Source: an uncultured Coriobacteriaceae bacterium
GTDB taxonomy: Bacteria; Actinomycetota; Coriobacteriia; Coriobacteriales; Atopobiaceae
NCBI GenBank assembly: GCA_902801175.1
Contig: CADCHF010000009.1
Coordinates: forward strand, 1 to 64,000
Length of the DNA: 64,000 nt
Direction: 5' to 3'
How positions within the stretch are numbered: position 1 is the stretch's first letter; each line of letters opens with the position of its first letter. The position numbers were made by a program, and so were the translations under genes. The notes below the pieces were generated by a model. It searched no databases, was not told the origin of the DNA, and saw only the letters and a list, made by a program, of their open reading frames with translations. Positions 9,935 through 22,090 of this stretch are shown here, piece after piece.

Positions 9935-13154
<3,220 letters not shown>

Positions 13155-13168
<14 letters not shown>

Positions 13169-14483
13169 GGGGGGACCTCCCCTCGCGCACGTCGATGGAC
13201 AGGTAGTCGGGACTCACGCGGGTCTCGCCCACGGCACGCTCGCGCCAGGCGTCCATAAGGCCGACGAAGGCCCGGAAGAGGTAGCGCGCGTCATGCGGCC
13301 CTGGGCACGCCTCGGGGTGGTACTGCACGGAAAAGGCCGGCAGGTCCAGAAACTGGATGCCCTCGGGCGTGCCGTCGTTGAGGTTCACGTGGGTGAGGCG
13401 CACGCGTCCTAGGCGGGGTGTCTGCACCACTGGCGCGATGCCGCGCTCGACCCAGTGGCGCAGGTCGCGCACGTGGGCTGCCTCGCCTCCGCACAGCTCG
13501 GGCACGAGCGGCCCCATGCTGTCGAAGACGAGCCCATAGTTGTGGTTCTGCGCCGTGATCTCCACCTTGCGGGTGAGCAGGTTCATGACGGGTTCGTTGC
13601 CCCCATGATGCCCAAAGGGCAGCTTCTCGATGTCTGCACCTGCCGCCATGGCCATGATCTGGTTGCCCAGGCAGATGCCAAAGACCGGCAGCGTGCCCAG
13701 CAGGTCCTCCGCGGCGCGCGCCGTCTGCGTCACCTGCCGCGGGTCGCCGGGGCCGTTTGAGAAGAAGACGCCATCGGGGTCGAGTGAGCGTACGCGCGCG
13801 GCAGGCGTGTCGAAGGGAACGGTCACCACCTCACAGCCGACGCCTGCGAGCCCCTCCTCGATGCCGCGTTTCTCTCCGCAGTCGTAGGCCACCACGCGCA
13901 GGGCGGGACGGCACGCTTCCCCGCGCGCACGGATCGCGTCGGGCAAGGCGGGTATCACGCGCTCCTCGCGGGACGACACGTCGGCCACAAAGTTGTGCGC
14001 GCTGATGGCAGGGCTGGCGGCTACGCGGGCAACCAGGCTCTCGGGGCTGAGGTCTACCGTAGAGATGGCCGCCCGCATGGCTCCGGTGCTGCGGATGCGC
14101 AGCGTGAGGGCGCGGGTGTCCACCCCCTCGATGGCAATCACTCCGTGGTCGTGCAAGAAGTCGGGAAAGGTGCCCACAGACTGCCAGTTTGACGGTGTGT
14201 GGCACAGGTCGCGCACCACCAGGCCGCGTAGTGCAGTGCCGCCCGATTGCATTGCCGCCTCACTTACGCCGTAGTTGCCCACCTGCGGATAGGTGAGCGT
14301 GACGATCTGCCCGGCGTAGCTCGGGTCGGTCACGATTTCCTGATAGCCCACCATCGAGGTGTTGAAGACAACCTCGCCAAAGGCCTCGCCCAGGGCACCG
14401 CAAGCGCGGCCGAAAAAGCAGGTCCCATCCTCAAGCGCAAGCAAGGCCTGCGGCTGACTTCCTTCGGACACAAGCAGGTTCAT
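13155..14483 (-). CDS. carA: Carbamoyl-phosphate synthase small (glutaminase) subunit
   Basis: A 442-aa protein with the CarA N-terminal domain ([26 protein letters not shown]) and a class-I glutamine amidotransferase domain containing [10 protein letters not shown] (catalytic Cys) and SVQYHPEA (His/Glu). It hydrolyses glutamine to supply ammonia to CarB. ATG 14483 is chosen because GAGGAG sits 7 nt upstream; an in-frame ATG 15 nt earlier lacks a site. The C-terminus extends about 35 residues beyond the usual end ([12 protein letters not shown]...). A 228-nt region divergent to purF must hold both promoters; I saw no PyrR-type attenuator or riboswitch that I could defend there. Confidence 0.96.
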
Positions 14484-14711
14484 CTTGGTGCTCCTCACAT
14501 GAGTCCACGGCTCTTAAGGGACAAGTCTATTGCCTGGCAAAAGTGACTCCGCAATTCGTTCCAAAGCCGCTACGAGCTGGACAAACGCAGGTCATCGCAT
14601 GGACATTCAATTGTTGCTGGCCCGTCTTTGCCCTGACGCAAAGACGCAATCGTCTCGCAACAGGCTCACTGCAGCATGGACGCAGCATTCGCGAAAACCA
14701 TGGGAGGAACG

Positions 14712-16154
14712 ATGCGGCGGGGCTGCGATCATCTGCGCGAGGAGTGCGGGGTCTTTGGGGTCTGGTCGCCCGGACAGGACGCGTCTCGTCTCGTGTACTT
14801 TGGTCTCAAGGCGCTGCAGCACCGGGGACAGGAGTCTGCGGGCATTGCCGCGGCAGATGGGGGCGTGATTCTGGTACGAAAAGGGCTCGGACTCGTCGAT
14901 CAGGTTATCTCCCAAGGAGACGTCGCGACGCTGCGTGGCGGGGCGGCCATCGGACACGTGCGCTATGCCACTTCGGGAGAACGTGACTGGGAATGCGCTC
15001 AGCCTCACCTGTCGACCTTCGATGACGCCATCATCGCCCTGGCGCACAATGGCACGCTCGTCAACGCGAACGAAGTGCGCGACAGGCTCTCGAGGCAGGG
15101 CGTGTCGTTCCGCAGCGACAGCGACAGCGAGGCTGCCGTATCCTTCATAGGGCTGAAGGCCGCGCAGCTTCACAGCGTTTGCGAGGGAATCCGGCAGATG
15201 ATGGCACATCTCGGGGGCGGATATGCAATCGTCTTGCTCTGTGAGGATGCCCTCTACGCCTTCCGCGACCCTCATGGCATCAGGCCCCTCGTCCTCGGAA
15301 GTCTGGTACGGTCCGATGACAATGCCTGGGTTGTCTCCAGCGAAACCTGTGCGCTCGATGCCATCGGTGCCCGTTTTGTACGTGAGGTGCGCCCCGGCGA
15401 GATCGTGCGCATTTCCGACGAGGGGCTGTCGAGCGAGCAGGGAACACCAGCCCTTACCGAAGCGCGCTGCGTCTTCGAGCACGTCTACTTCTCGCGTCCC
15501 GACTCCGTGGAACGTGGCAGCACCATATATGGCATGCGCTTCTTGATGGGGCGTTGCCTGGCTCGCGAAGCACCCGTCGATGCAGACCTGGTCATTGGTG
15601 TTCCCGACTCGGGCTTGCCACCAGCCGAGGGCTACGCCGCCGAGCTGGGCATTCGCTATGGCGAGGGGTTCATCAAGAACCGCTATGTGGCTCGCACCTT
15701 CATCGAGCCGACCCAAAGCATGCGTGAGCTGGGCGTTCGCATGAAGCTGAACGCGCTGCATGACAGCGTCCGTGGCAAGCGAGTTGTGATGGTCGACGAC
15801 TCCATCGTGCGAGGGACGACGATGCGACAGCTCGTCCGCATGCAGCGCGACGCCGGTGCGCGCGAGGTGCATGTGCGCATCATGTGCCCGGAGGTCCGCT
15901 GGCCCTGCTTCTACGGGATCGACACCGACACGCAGGACCAGCTGATAAGTGCACGACACTCATCCGATGAGATCTGCTCGTTCATCGGTGCGGACTCCCT
16001 CGCCTTCCTGTCGCTGCCGGGGCTCCTGCAGTGCGTGCCTACGGGTGGGTACTGTACTGCCTGCTATACGGGTCGCTATCCCGTACAGATACCCCAACGG
16101 CTACGAGAGGGGCACTTTCTGGAGGGAAGCCAGCCGTTCTTCTCCGAAGAGTAG
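14712..16154 (+). CDS. purF: Amidophosphoribosyltransferase
   Basis: A 480-aa PurF. After a short propeptide (MRRGCDHLREE) the nucleophile C12 heads CGVFGVWSPGQ, as in the self-processing B. subtilis-type enzyme. VVMVDDSIVRGTT is the PRPP-binding loop, and C-terminal cysteines (CTACYTGRYP) could serve the 4Fe-4S cluster of this subtype. It commits PRPP and glutamine to purine synthesis. ATG 14712 has GGGAGG 4-5 nt upstream; the in-frame ATGs at 14676 and 14700 lack one. It is divergent from carA, so the glutamine-dependent entry steps of purine and pyrimidine synthesis sit back to back. A 14-bp perfect hairpin follows. Confidence 0.96.
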   Translation: MRRGCDHLREECGVFGVWSPGQDASRLVYFGLKALQHRGQESAGIAAADGGVILVRKGLGLVDQVISQGDVATLRGGAAIGHVRYATSGERDWECAQPHLSTFDDAIIALAHNGTLVNANEVRDRLSRQGVSFRSDSDSEAAVSFIGLKAAQLHSVCEGIRQMMAHLGGGYAIVLLCEDALYAFRDPHGIRPLVLGSLVRSDDNAWVVSSETCALDAIGARFVREVRPGEIVRISDEGLSSEQGTPALTEARCVFEHVYFSRPDSVERGSTIYGMRFLMGRCLAREAPVDADLVIGVPDSGLPPAEGYAAELGIRYGEGFIKNRYVARTFIEPTQSMRELGVRMKLNALHDSVRGKRVVMVDDSIVRGTTMRQLVRMQRDAGAREVHVRIMCPEVRWPCFYGIDTDTQDQLISARHSSDEICSFIGADSLAFLSLPGLLQCVPTGGYCTACYTGRYPVQIPQRLREGHFLEGSQPFFSEE

Positions 16155-16155
16155 G

Positions 16156-16194
16156 GGCGTCGGGTCCGTCGCCACTGCCAACGGACCCGACGCC
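16156..16194. terminator. Hairpin between purF and the aminotransferase gene
   Basis: A perfect 14-bp stem (GGCGTCGGGTCCGT and complement) with an 11-nt loop starts 2 nt after the purF stop. The genes converge, so it can serve both; no T run. Confidence 0.75.
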
Positions 16195-16216
16195 GTCAGA
16201 TGCTTGAGGCTTGGTC

Positions 16217-17434
16217 TCACCCGACAAGGGTCTCGATTGACGCCTCGAGGATTCTGCATGCCGCGTCGCAATCGTCCCTTGTCACGATAAGCGGCGGGAC
16301 CAGTCGTATGACGCGGTTTCCTATTGCGGTGAGCAGCAGATGACGACGCACGCACTCATGCTTGAGCTCTACCGCGTCTATCGCGTCATCGAACTCGATG
16401 CCGATCATGAGGCCTTGGCCGCGCACCTCACGTACGTGGGGCAACGTGGCGAGGCGCTCCATAAGGTAGCCTCCCACCCGCTCGGCATTGCCCGCAAGGT
16501 CGCGGGAGAGCAGCTCCTCGACCTGCGCCAGCGCCGCCGCACAGCTGACCGGATGTCCGCCGAACGTGCTTCCGTGCGAACCGGCCGAAAAGGCCTTGGC
16601 AACCTCGGACGTTGCACAGATGGCCCCTATGGGCATGCCGCCGCCGAGCGCCTTGGCCATCGAGACGATGTCAGGCTTGATGCCGTAGTGCATGTAGCTC
16701 ATGACCTTGCCCGTTCGGCACCATCCGGTCTGCACCTCATCGATGAGCAGCAGCATCTCGTTCTGGTCGCAGAACTCCCTCAGGCCGCCCATGAACTCTT
16801 GCGTGGCTGGATGGATGCCACCCTCGCCTTGGACTGGCTCCACCATGATGGCAATGGTGTTCTCGGTGCAAGCGTCCTTGAACGCCTGCAGGTTGTTGTA
16901 GGGCGCATACGAGAATCCGTAGGTCATCGGTCCGTAGCCCACCTGGCACCCGTTGCCCGGCTGGCCCGTCGCCGACATGGCCCCGAAGGTCCTGCCGTGG
17001 AACCCCATCTTGGCCGTGACAATGTGGTAGCGGTTGGGGCCGTAGGTCTCGATGCCGTACTTGCGGGCCATCTTGATCATCGCCTCGTTGGCCTCGGCGC
17101 CGGAGTTCTGGTAGAAGATCTTGTCCATGCCAATGGTCTGGCAGACCTTCTCGGCCAGCAGTGCCTGCGGGATGGTGTAGGGGTAGTTGAAGGTCTGCAT
17201 CAACGTGCGGGCCTGCTCCACGACGGCCTCGACCACCCGCTCGTTGCAGTTGCCGGCGGAGTTTACGGCAATCCCGGCATAGAAGTCGAGGTAAGCCTCA
17301 CCGCTTTCGTCATAGAGGTACTGGTCTTTGGCGCTCTCGGCCAAAAGGTCAAAGCGCTCGTAGGTCTCGATCATGTACCTTTCGACCTTGTCCCTGATGT
17401 CCTGGGCCGACAGTCCGGTATCTGCGAGTCTCAT
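16217..17434 (-). CDS. argD: Class III aminotransferase, acetylornithine/succinyl-DAP type
   Basis: The 405-aa PLP enzyme carries the class III signature: SGAEANEAMIKMARKY, IDEVQTGWCRTG, then SMAKALGGGMPIGA with the PLP lysine, and GSHGSTFGGHPVSCAAAL. Overall resemblance is to ArgD-type acetylornithine aminotransferases, which also act on N-succinyl-DAP. The window encodes DapL, which bypasses acylated DAP intermediates, so an arginine role, or another omega-amino substrate, is more likely. No other arg genes are here. It is the last gene of the ABC transporter unit, starting 18 nt after the cytidylate-kinase-like stop. The symbol is tentative. Confidence 0.8.
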   Translation of the reverse strand: MRLADTGLSAQDIRDKVERYMIETYERFDLLAESAKDQYLYDESGEAYLDFYAGIAVNSAGNCNERVVEAVVEQARTLMQTFNYPYTIPQALLAEKVCQTIGMDKIFYQNSGAEANEAMIKMARKYGIETYGPNRYHIVTAKMGFHGRTFGAMSATGQPGNGCQVGYGPMTYGFSYAPYNNLQAFKDACTENTIAIMVEPVQGEGGIHPATQEFMGGLREFCDQNEMLLLIDEVQTGWCRTGKVMSYMHYGIKPDIVSMAKALGGGMPIGAICATSEVAKAFSAGSHGSTFGGHPVSCAAALAQVEELLSRDLAGNAERVGGYLMERLATLPHVREVRGQGLMIGIEFDDAIDAVELKHECVRRHLLLTAIGNRVIRLVPPLIVTRDDCDAACRILEASIETLVG

Positions 17435-17452
17435 GGCCTCGCTCCTCTCTCG

Positions 17453-18109
17453 TCACGCATCCGCCTTGATGTCATCGGCATCCACAAACCCCTTGATCAG
17501 CAGGTACTGCTCTATCAGGCGCACGCAGTCGCGGATGCCCACCTTCTCGCTGTTGAGCGTCATGTCGTAGTTCACGGGGTTGGTCCAGTAGTTGCCGCGT
17601 GTGTAGTAGGCGTAGTAGTCGGCACGGTACTGGTCGGTCCTTTCGATGGTCGCGTGGGCCACCTTCTCCGTCACGCCCATGTGCTTCATGGTGCGCTGCA
17701 CGCAGAAGGACCGTGGCGCCTCAATGTAGACGCTCACCACGTTCTCGCGGTCGCGCAGCACGTAGTCTGCGCACTTGCCCACAATCACACACGACTCCTG
17801 ATCGGCCAGGTTGCGGATAATCTCGCATTGGTAGCCAAACAGCTCGTCATCTGAGGTGAAGCGCTCGGTACGCGCAATGTAGCTCCTCGCCCGGGGAAGC
17901 CCTCGCATGAAGCTCGAAAACCCTCCGTGCTCCCGGATCTTTTCGTTGACCTCCTGAAAGAGCCGCTCGTCGAGTCCGCTCATCTGGCTGGCGAGCGTGA
18001 GAATGCGGTTTTCGTAACAGTGGATGCCGAGGTCCTTGGCCAAAAGGGAGGCAATCTCCTTGCCTCCCGAGCCAAAGCCTCGGGCAAAGGTGACCACGAA
18101 CCTCTTCAT
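17453..18109 (-). CDS. Cytidylate kinase-like family protein
   Basis: The 218-aa protein starts MKRFVVTFARGFGSGGKEIASLLAKDLGI, a modified P-loop of the cytidylate-kinase-like family (PF13189-type) in which the usual GxxGxGK/S core reads GFGSGGKE. ENRILTLASQMSG and CVIVGKCADYVLRDRENVVSVYIEAP are other conserved blocks. These proteins phosphorylate unidentified substrates; they are not the essential Cmk. It lies between the transporter ATPase gene (61 nt) and the aminotransferase gene (18 nt), all on the same strand, implying co-transcription. Why a nucleotide-kinase-like protein sits in an amino-acid uptake unit is unclear. Confidence 0.8.
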   Translation of the reverse strand: MKRFVVTFARGFGSGGKEIASLLAKDLGIHCYENRILTLASQMSGLDERLFQEVNEKIREHGGFSSFMRGLPRARSYIARTERFTSDDELFGYQCEIIRNLADQESCVIVGKCADYVLRDRENVVSVYIEAPRSFCVQRTMKHMGVTEKVAHATIERTDQYRADYYAYYTRGNYWTNPVNYDMTLNSEKVGIRDCVRLIEQYLLIKGFVDADDIKADA

Positions 18110-18170
18110 GGGTATCTTCGACCTCCGTCCGTTCTTGATGCGTTGGGTGGGGTGACCGGCCTTGGCATGA

Positions 18171-18911
18171 TTAAGCGGCCAGGTACCTGCTCAAAAACTC
18201 CCTCGTGCGTGGGCTCTTGGGATTGGTGAACAGCTCGCTGGGAGGTGCATCCTCAACCACGTAGCCACGATCCATGAAGATGGTGCGGGTCGAAACATCG
18301 CGGGCAAAGGCCATCTCATGTGTCACGACCACCATCGTGAGTCCCGTGCTCGCAAGCTGCTTCATGACGCCGAGTACCTCGCCGACCATCTCGGGGTCGA
18401 GCGCCGAGGTCGGCTCGTCGAAGAGCAGTACCTCCGGATTCATGCAGAGCGATCGAGCGATGGCCACGCGCTGCTTCTGCCCGCCAGAGAGCTGGGAGGG
18501 CTTTGCGTTGATAAAGGGGGCCATACCCACCTCTTTGAGGTGCTCAATCGCGCGGTCAAACGCCTCTTCCTTGGAAAGGTGCAGGACCTTCCGGGTGCAG
18601 AGCATGCAGTTTTCGAGCACCGTCAGGTTGTTGAAGAGGTTGAAGGACTGGAACACCATTCCCACCTTGGCGCGATACTCGTTGATGTCACGTTGCGCGT
18701 CGCTCACCTCATGCCCGTGGAAGAACACCTTGCCCGTCGTCTGATGCTCCAGGCGGTTGATGCACCGAAGCAGGGTCGACTTGCCCGAACCCGATGATCC
18801 CACGATGCAGATGATCTCCCCCTCGCTGACCTCAAGATCTATCCTACGGAGCACCTCATGGTTGCCGAACGACTTGCCCAGCTCCCGTATACTCAGGATG
18901 GACTCACCCAT
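18171..18911 (-). CDS. Amino-acid ABC transporter, ATP-binding protein
   Basis: A 246-aa ABC ATPase of the polar-amino-acid (GlnQ/HisP) type: Walker [11 protein letters not shown]-loop [16 protein letters not shown], signature LSGGQKQR, Walker [16 protein letters not shown]-loop VVTHEM. It energises uptake through the permease encoded just upstream (12 nt). ATG 18911 has GAGAGGAGA before it; the frame extends upstream into the permease gene but without family resemblance. A cytidylate-kinase-like gene follows. Confidence 0.95.
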   Translation of the reverse strand: MGESILSIRELGKSFGNHEVLRRIDLEVSEGEIICIVGSSGSGKSTLLRCINRLEHQTTGKVFFHGHEVSDAQRDINEYRAKVGMVFQSFNLFNNLTVLENCMLCTRKVLHLSKEEAFDRAIEHLKEVGMAPFINAKPSQLSGGQKQRVAIARSLCMNPEVLLFDEPTSALDPEMVGEVLGVMKQLASTGLTMVVVTHEMAFARDVSTRTIFMDRGYVVEDAPPSELFTNPKSPRTREFLSRYLAA

Positions 18912-18922
18912 TGCGTCTCCTC

Positions 18923-19690
18923 TCAATCGCTCTCTAGGTATTCGACGGCCAGCGCATAGTCGTCGGTGTCCCTCATGTGCCGTTCGACCAGCAGGAACAC
19001 CTGGTTGAAGGCAAAGCACAGGACAAAGTAGATGACGGCGATGACCAGGTAGCTCTCGAAGTACTTGTAGTAGTTGCCACCGACGGTCTTGGCGGCCATG
19101 AACAGCTCCTGGACCGCGATGACGTTGAGCACCGAGGTCATCTTGAGATTGGTGAGGAAGGTGTTCGCCATCTCGGGCATGACGTTCTGGAACGCCTGGG
19201 GAAGCACCACGTAGAGCATCGTCTTCATGGGAGACATCCCCATCGAGAGAGCGCCCTCACGTTGCCCTACGTCAATTGATCCAATGCCGCCGCGTACCGT
19301 TTCGGCCATGTAGGCGCCCGTATTGAGCACCGTGACCACGACGCCCGCGACCACAGGCGTCATCTCAAGGCCTGCCTGCCGCACGCCGTAATAGATGATC
19401 ATGGCCTGTACGATCATGGGCGTGTCGCGAAACGCCTCTACATACAGGGCGGCTGCGAGCTTGGCCAGCCGAATGACCGCCCGCTTTGCTATTGGATCTC
19501 CCGCGCTGCTGCCAAGGTCTTGGATGATGCCCACGACATAGCCCAGCACGAAGCCCAGAAGCGTGCCTATCGTGGCTATGTAGAGGGTGTATCCCGTTCC
19601 CTCGATGAACATCCCGAGATACTTGTTGGTCAAGAACAGCATCCATTCGAGGGAGCTCTGGGGATCGGTGATTTCAAAAGGATTCAACAC
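18923..19690 (-). CDS. Amino-acid ABC transporter, permease
   Basis: A 255-aa His/Glu/Gln/Arg-type permease with about five transmembrane helices: [25 protein letters not shown] near residues 32-56, [18 protein letters not shown], and a C-terminal [23 protein letters not shown]. The cytoplasmic EAA-like loop ([28 protein letters not shown]) contacts the ATPase. A single permease is encoded, so it probably homodimerises. It starts 77 nt after the binding-protein gene, across a stable hairpin. Substrate not determinable; polar amino acid expected. Confidence 0.93.
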   Translation of the reverse strand: MLNPFEITDPQSSLEWMLFLTNKYLGMFIEGTGYTLYIATIGTLLGFVLGYVVGIIQDLGSSAGDPIAKRAVIRLAKLAAALYVEAFRDTPMIVQAMIIYYGVRQAGLEMTPVVAGVVVTVLNTGAYMAETVRGGIGSIDVGQREGALSMGMSPMKTMLYVVLPQAFQNVMPEMANTFLTNLKMTSVLNVIAVQELFMAAKTVGGNYYKYFESYLVIAVIYFVLCFAFNQVFLLVERHMRDTDDYALAVEYLESD

Positions 19691-19707
19691 GTGCCCTCCT
19701 CTGCCAA

Positions 19708-19743
19708 GCCCACCCGAAAAGCCCGGAGACGTGTCGGGTGGGC
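19708..19743 (-). promoter_or_regulatory. Intercistronic hairpin between binding protein and permease
   Basis: A perfect 10-bp stem (GCCCACCCGA and complement) with a 16-nt loop in the 77-nt gap. It has no T tract on the minus strand, so it is more likely a partial terminator or 3' stabiliser that keeps binding-protein mRNA above permease mRNA. Confidence 0.6.
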
Positions 19744-19767
19744 CGCGGTTGCTCTGTCTTGGTCGCG

Positions 19768-20643
19768 CTAGTTGGCGGCTGGCTGCTGGTCAATCACGCG
19801 TGCCATGAGCTCGTCCATGGCAGTCTTGTCATTCCAGCCGAGTGCATCCATCGCATCCTGCAAGCTGTCGCGCAGTTCGATGTCGTCCTTGCGTGTGGCG
19901 ATGCAGACGTTGACCATCTCCTCGTCGCCGCTGAAGGTGTCGTCCTCCGACAACGTGATGATCTCGAGGTCATCGTTGGTGAGCAGCGCCGACTGGGCCG
20001 TGGGGACGTCGACGATGCACACGTCTGCCACGCCATTGGACACGGCCATGAAGCACTCTGAGGTGGTCTCGTAGTTGCTGCCCGTGTCGGCGCCCTCGAT
20101 CTGGTCAAGCAGGGGAATCCAGCCGGTGCCCAGCTGCGTCGTCACCTTGCAACCGGTTCCCGCAAGGTCGGATAGCCCCCTGACAGAGTCATATGCCCCA
20201 CCCTTCTTGACCACGATGCAGTTGTCGCGATAGTAGTAGGGCTCGGTGAAGGCGTAGGCCATCTCGCGCTCGGCAGTGCGTCCCATACCCGCGATGATGC
20301 AGTCGTAGTCTCCCGAGTCCATGGAAATGCCGATGGAGGACCACTCCACCTTGTGAATCTCCAGCCCCATGTCCAGCTTGTCGGCCAGCATCTGGGCGAC
20401 GGCCACGTCGTAGCCGTAGGCGTAGAAGTCACTGCCATAGATGGGGACGGCCTCGCTACCATCGGGTGTGGTCGGCTCGTCCTGCGTCCAGTTGAACGGC
20501 GCGTAGGCGCACTCCATGCCCACGCGCAGGACGGACGCCCCGTCGGTCGTGGCATCTTCGTCAGTCTGGCTACCGCATCCGCACATCAGGGACACAAGGG
20601 TGGGGCAAGCCAGCCCAAGCTTGAGAAACGATCTGCGATTCAT
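19768..20643 (-). CDS. Amino-acid ABC transporter, substrate-binding lipoprotein
   Basis: The 291-aa family-3 solute-binding protein begins MNRRSFLKLGLACPTLVSLMCGCGS. RRSFLK is a twin-arginine motif and LMCGC is the lipobox, so a Tat-exported lipoprotein is likely. The mature part has the SBP_bac_3 blocks VLRVGMECAYAPFNW, YGYDVAVAQMLADKLDMGLE, YDCIIAGMGRTAEREMAYAFTEPYY and GTGWIPLLDQ. It captures the amino acid for the permease and ATPase downstream. AAGGAG lies 6 nt before ATG 20643. It is separated from dapL by a strong terminator, so its promoter must lie in 20644-20850. Confidence 0.94.
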   Translation of the reverse strand: MNRRSFLKLGLACPTLVSLMCGCGSQTDEDATTDGASVLRVGMECAYAPFNWTQDEPTTPDGSEAVPIYGSDFYAYGYDVAVAQMLADKLDMGLEIHKVEWSSIGISMDSGDYDCIIAGMGRTAEREMAYAFTEPYYYRDNCIVVKKGGAYDSVRGLSDLAGTGCKVTTQLGTGWIPLLDQIEGADTGSNYETTSECFMAVSNGVADVCIVDVPTAQSALLTNDDLEIITLSEDDTFSGDEEMVNVCIATRKDDIELRDSLQDAMDALGWNDKTAMDELMARVIDQQPAAN

Positions 20644-20849
20644 GTCCTTCTCCTTGTCTTCTCGCATCCAAAGGACGAGGGACATGTTCGCCAAGGGGAG
20701 TTGCCTCGGCGTAAGCCGCCTGTTGCGAAGGAGGTCTGATACGGTTACGCGTTGCCTTCCAGTCGCTTTCATGTGCGCCCAATTGTGTTGACGAGAGGTT
20801 TCAGGGAGTTTTCTTCGACCATCGTCGCAGGTAGAGGTCGTGACGAGAA

Positions 20850-20883
20850 GAAAATGCCCCAAGTGGGCAAGCCACTTGGGGCA
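20850..20883 (-). terminator. Intrinsic terminator after dapL
   Basis: A perfect 12-bp stem (TGCCCCAAGTGG and complement), 5-nt loop, then TTTTCTTCT on the minus strand, 23 nt after the dapL stop. One of the clearest Rho-independent terminators in the window. Confidence 0.88.
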
Positions 20884-20905
20884 AGGGGGCAGTTGGTTGC
20901 GCTCG

Positions 20906-22090
20906 TCAACCCAAAAGCATACGGAGCTGACGTGCGGCCTCCTCGGTGTCTTTGCGACTGCCGAAGGTCGAGAAGCGCAGATAGCCCTCGCCACAGGCGC
21001 CAAAGCCTGCTCCTGGGGTGCCCACAATCTGGGCCTCGTGCAGCAGCAAGTCGAAGAACTCCCAGCTGCCCATGCCGTCTGGGCACTGTACCCAGAGGTA
21101 GGGGGCGTTACGACCACCGCAGTACCACGTACCCGTCTGGTCGAGGGCTTTCATGAGGATTCGTGCGTTCTCCTTGTAATAGGCGAGGTTCTCGCGCACC
21201 TGTCGCTGGCCTTCCAGGGTGAAGACGGCCTCTGCGCCGCGCTGGATGACGTACGAGACGCCGTTGGTCTTGGTGGTGCGGTTGCGCACCCACATGTCGT
21301 GCAGGCTCATGCCCGCCCGTATGAGCTCGTGGGGAACGATGGTGTAGCCCAGCCGCGTGCCCGTGAACCCGGCGGTCTTGGAGAGCGAGCAGATCTCGAT
21401 GGCGCAGGTATTGGAACCTGGCAGTTCCATGATGCTGTGGGGGAGGGTGGGGTCCTCGATAAAGGCCTCATAGGCTGCATCGAAGAGAATCAGTGAGCCG
21501 TGCTCGTTGGCAAAGTCCACCCATCGCTGAAGCTGCCATCGATCAAAGGCCGCGCCGGTCGGGTTGTTGGGCGAGCACAGGTAGATGAGGTCTGCCTGCG
21601 CCTCGTTGCAGGGCTCGGGCAGAAAGCCATCCTCGCGGCTCGCGGGCAGGTGCACGATGCGTCTTCCGGCAATCACATTGGCATCAACATAGGCGGGGTA
21701 CGCCGGCTCGATCACCAAGGCCGAACTGCATGCGTCAAAGAGATCGAGTATGTCTCCCAGCTCGTCGCTCGCCCCGCTCGACACGAACACCTCGTCGTCG
21801 GCGAGGCTTACGCCGCGGCTCCGATAGTGCTCGGCGATTGCCGAACGCAGGAAGGGGGCACCGCATTCGGGCAGGTAACCTTGGAAGCGTTCCCTGCTTG
21901 CCTGGTCGTCGACCGCGCGGTGAAGCGCGTCGATTACTGCGTCGCAGAGGGGCAGCGTCACGTCACCTATGCCCATCCGCAGGAGGCGCTCTTTCGGGTG
22001 ACCGGCCTGGTACGCCTCGACTCGCTGAGCGATGTGCGTGAAGAGGTACGAGTCCTTGAGCTCGGCGTAGTGTCGGTTGGGTGTGATCAT
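20906..22090 (-). CDS. dapL: LL-diaminopimelate aminotransferase
   Basis: A 394-aa class I/II PLP aminotransferase with DapL features: N-terminal NRHYAELKDSYLFTHIAQRV, LRMGIGDVTLPL, YLPECGAPFLRSAIAEHY, LCSPNNPTGA, and SLSKTAGFTGTRLGY carrying the PLP lysine. It converts tetrahydrodipicolinate and glutamate directly to LL-DAP plus 2-oxoglutarate, bypassing the succinylase/acetylase steps. Its ATG overlaps the dapF TGA (ATGA, 22087-22090), so the last two steps to meso-DAP are coupled. Encoding next to gltBD links it to its glutamate donor. A strong terminator ends the unit. Confidence 0.95.
   Translation of the reverse strand: MITPNRHYAELKDSYLFTHIAQRVEAYQAGHPKERLLRMGIGDVTLPLCDAVIDALHRAVDDQASRERFQGYLPECGAPFLRSAIAEHYRSRGVSLADDEVFVSSGASDELGDILDLFDACSSALVIEPAYPAYVDANVIAGRRIVHLPASREDGFLPEPCNEAQADLIYLCSPNNPTGAAFDRWQLQRWVDFANEHGSLILFDAAYEAFIEDPTLPHSIMELPGSNTCAIEICSLSKTAGFTGTRLGYTIVPHELIRAGMSLHDMWVRNRTTKTNGVSYVIQRGAEAVFTLEGQRQVRENLAYYKENARILMKALDQTGTWYCGGRNAPYLWVQCPDGMGSWEFFDLLLHEAQIVGTPGAGFGACGEGYLRFSTFGSRKDTEEAARQLRMLLG

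Noticed and set aside
14484-14711. A pyrimidine or purine riboswitch/attenuator between carA and purF
   Set aside because: No conserved aptamer core or attenuator hairpin with a T tract could be identified by eye.
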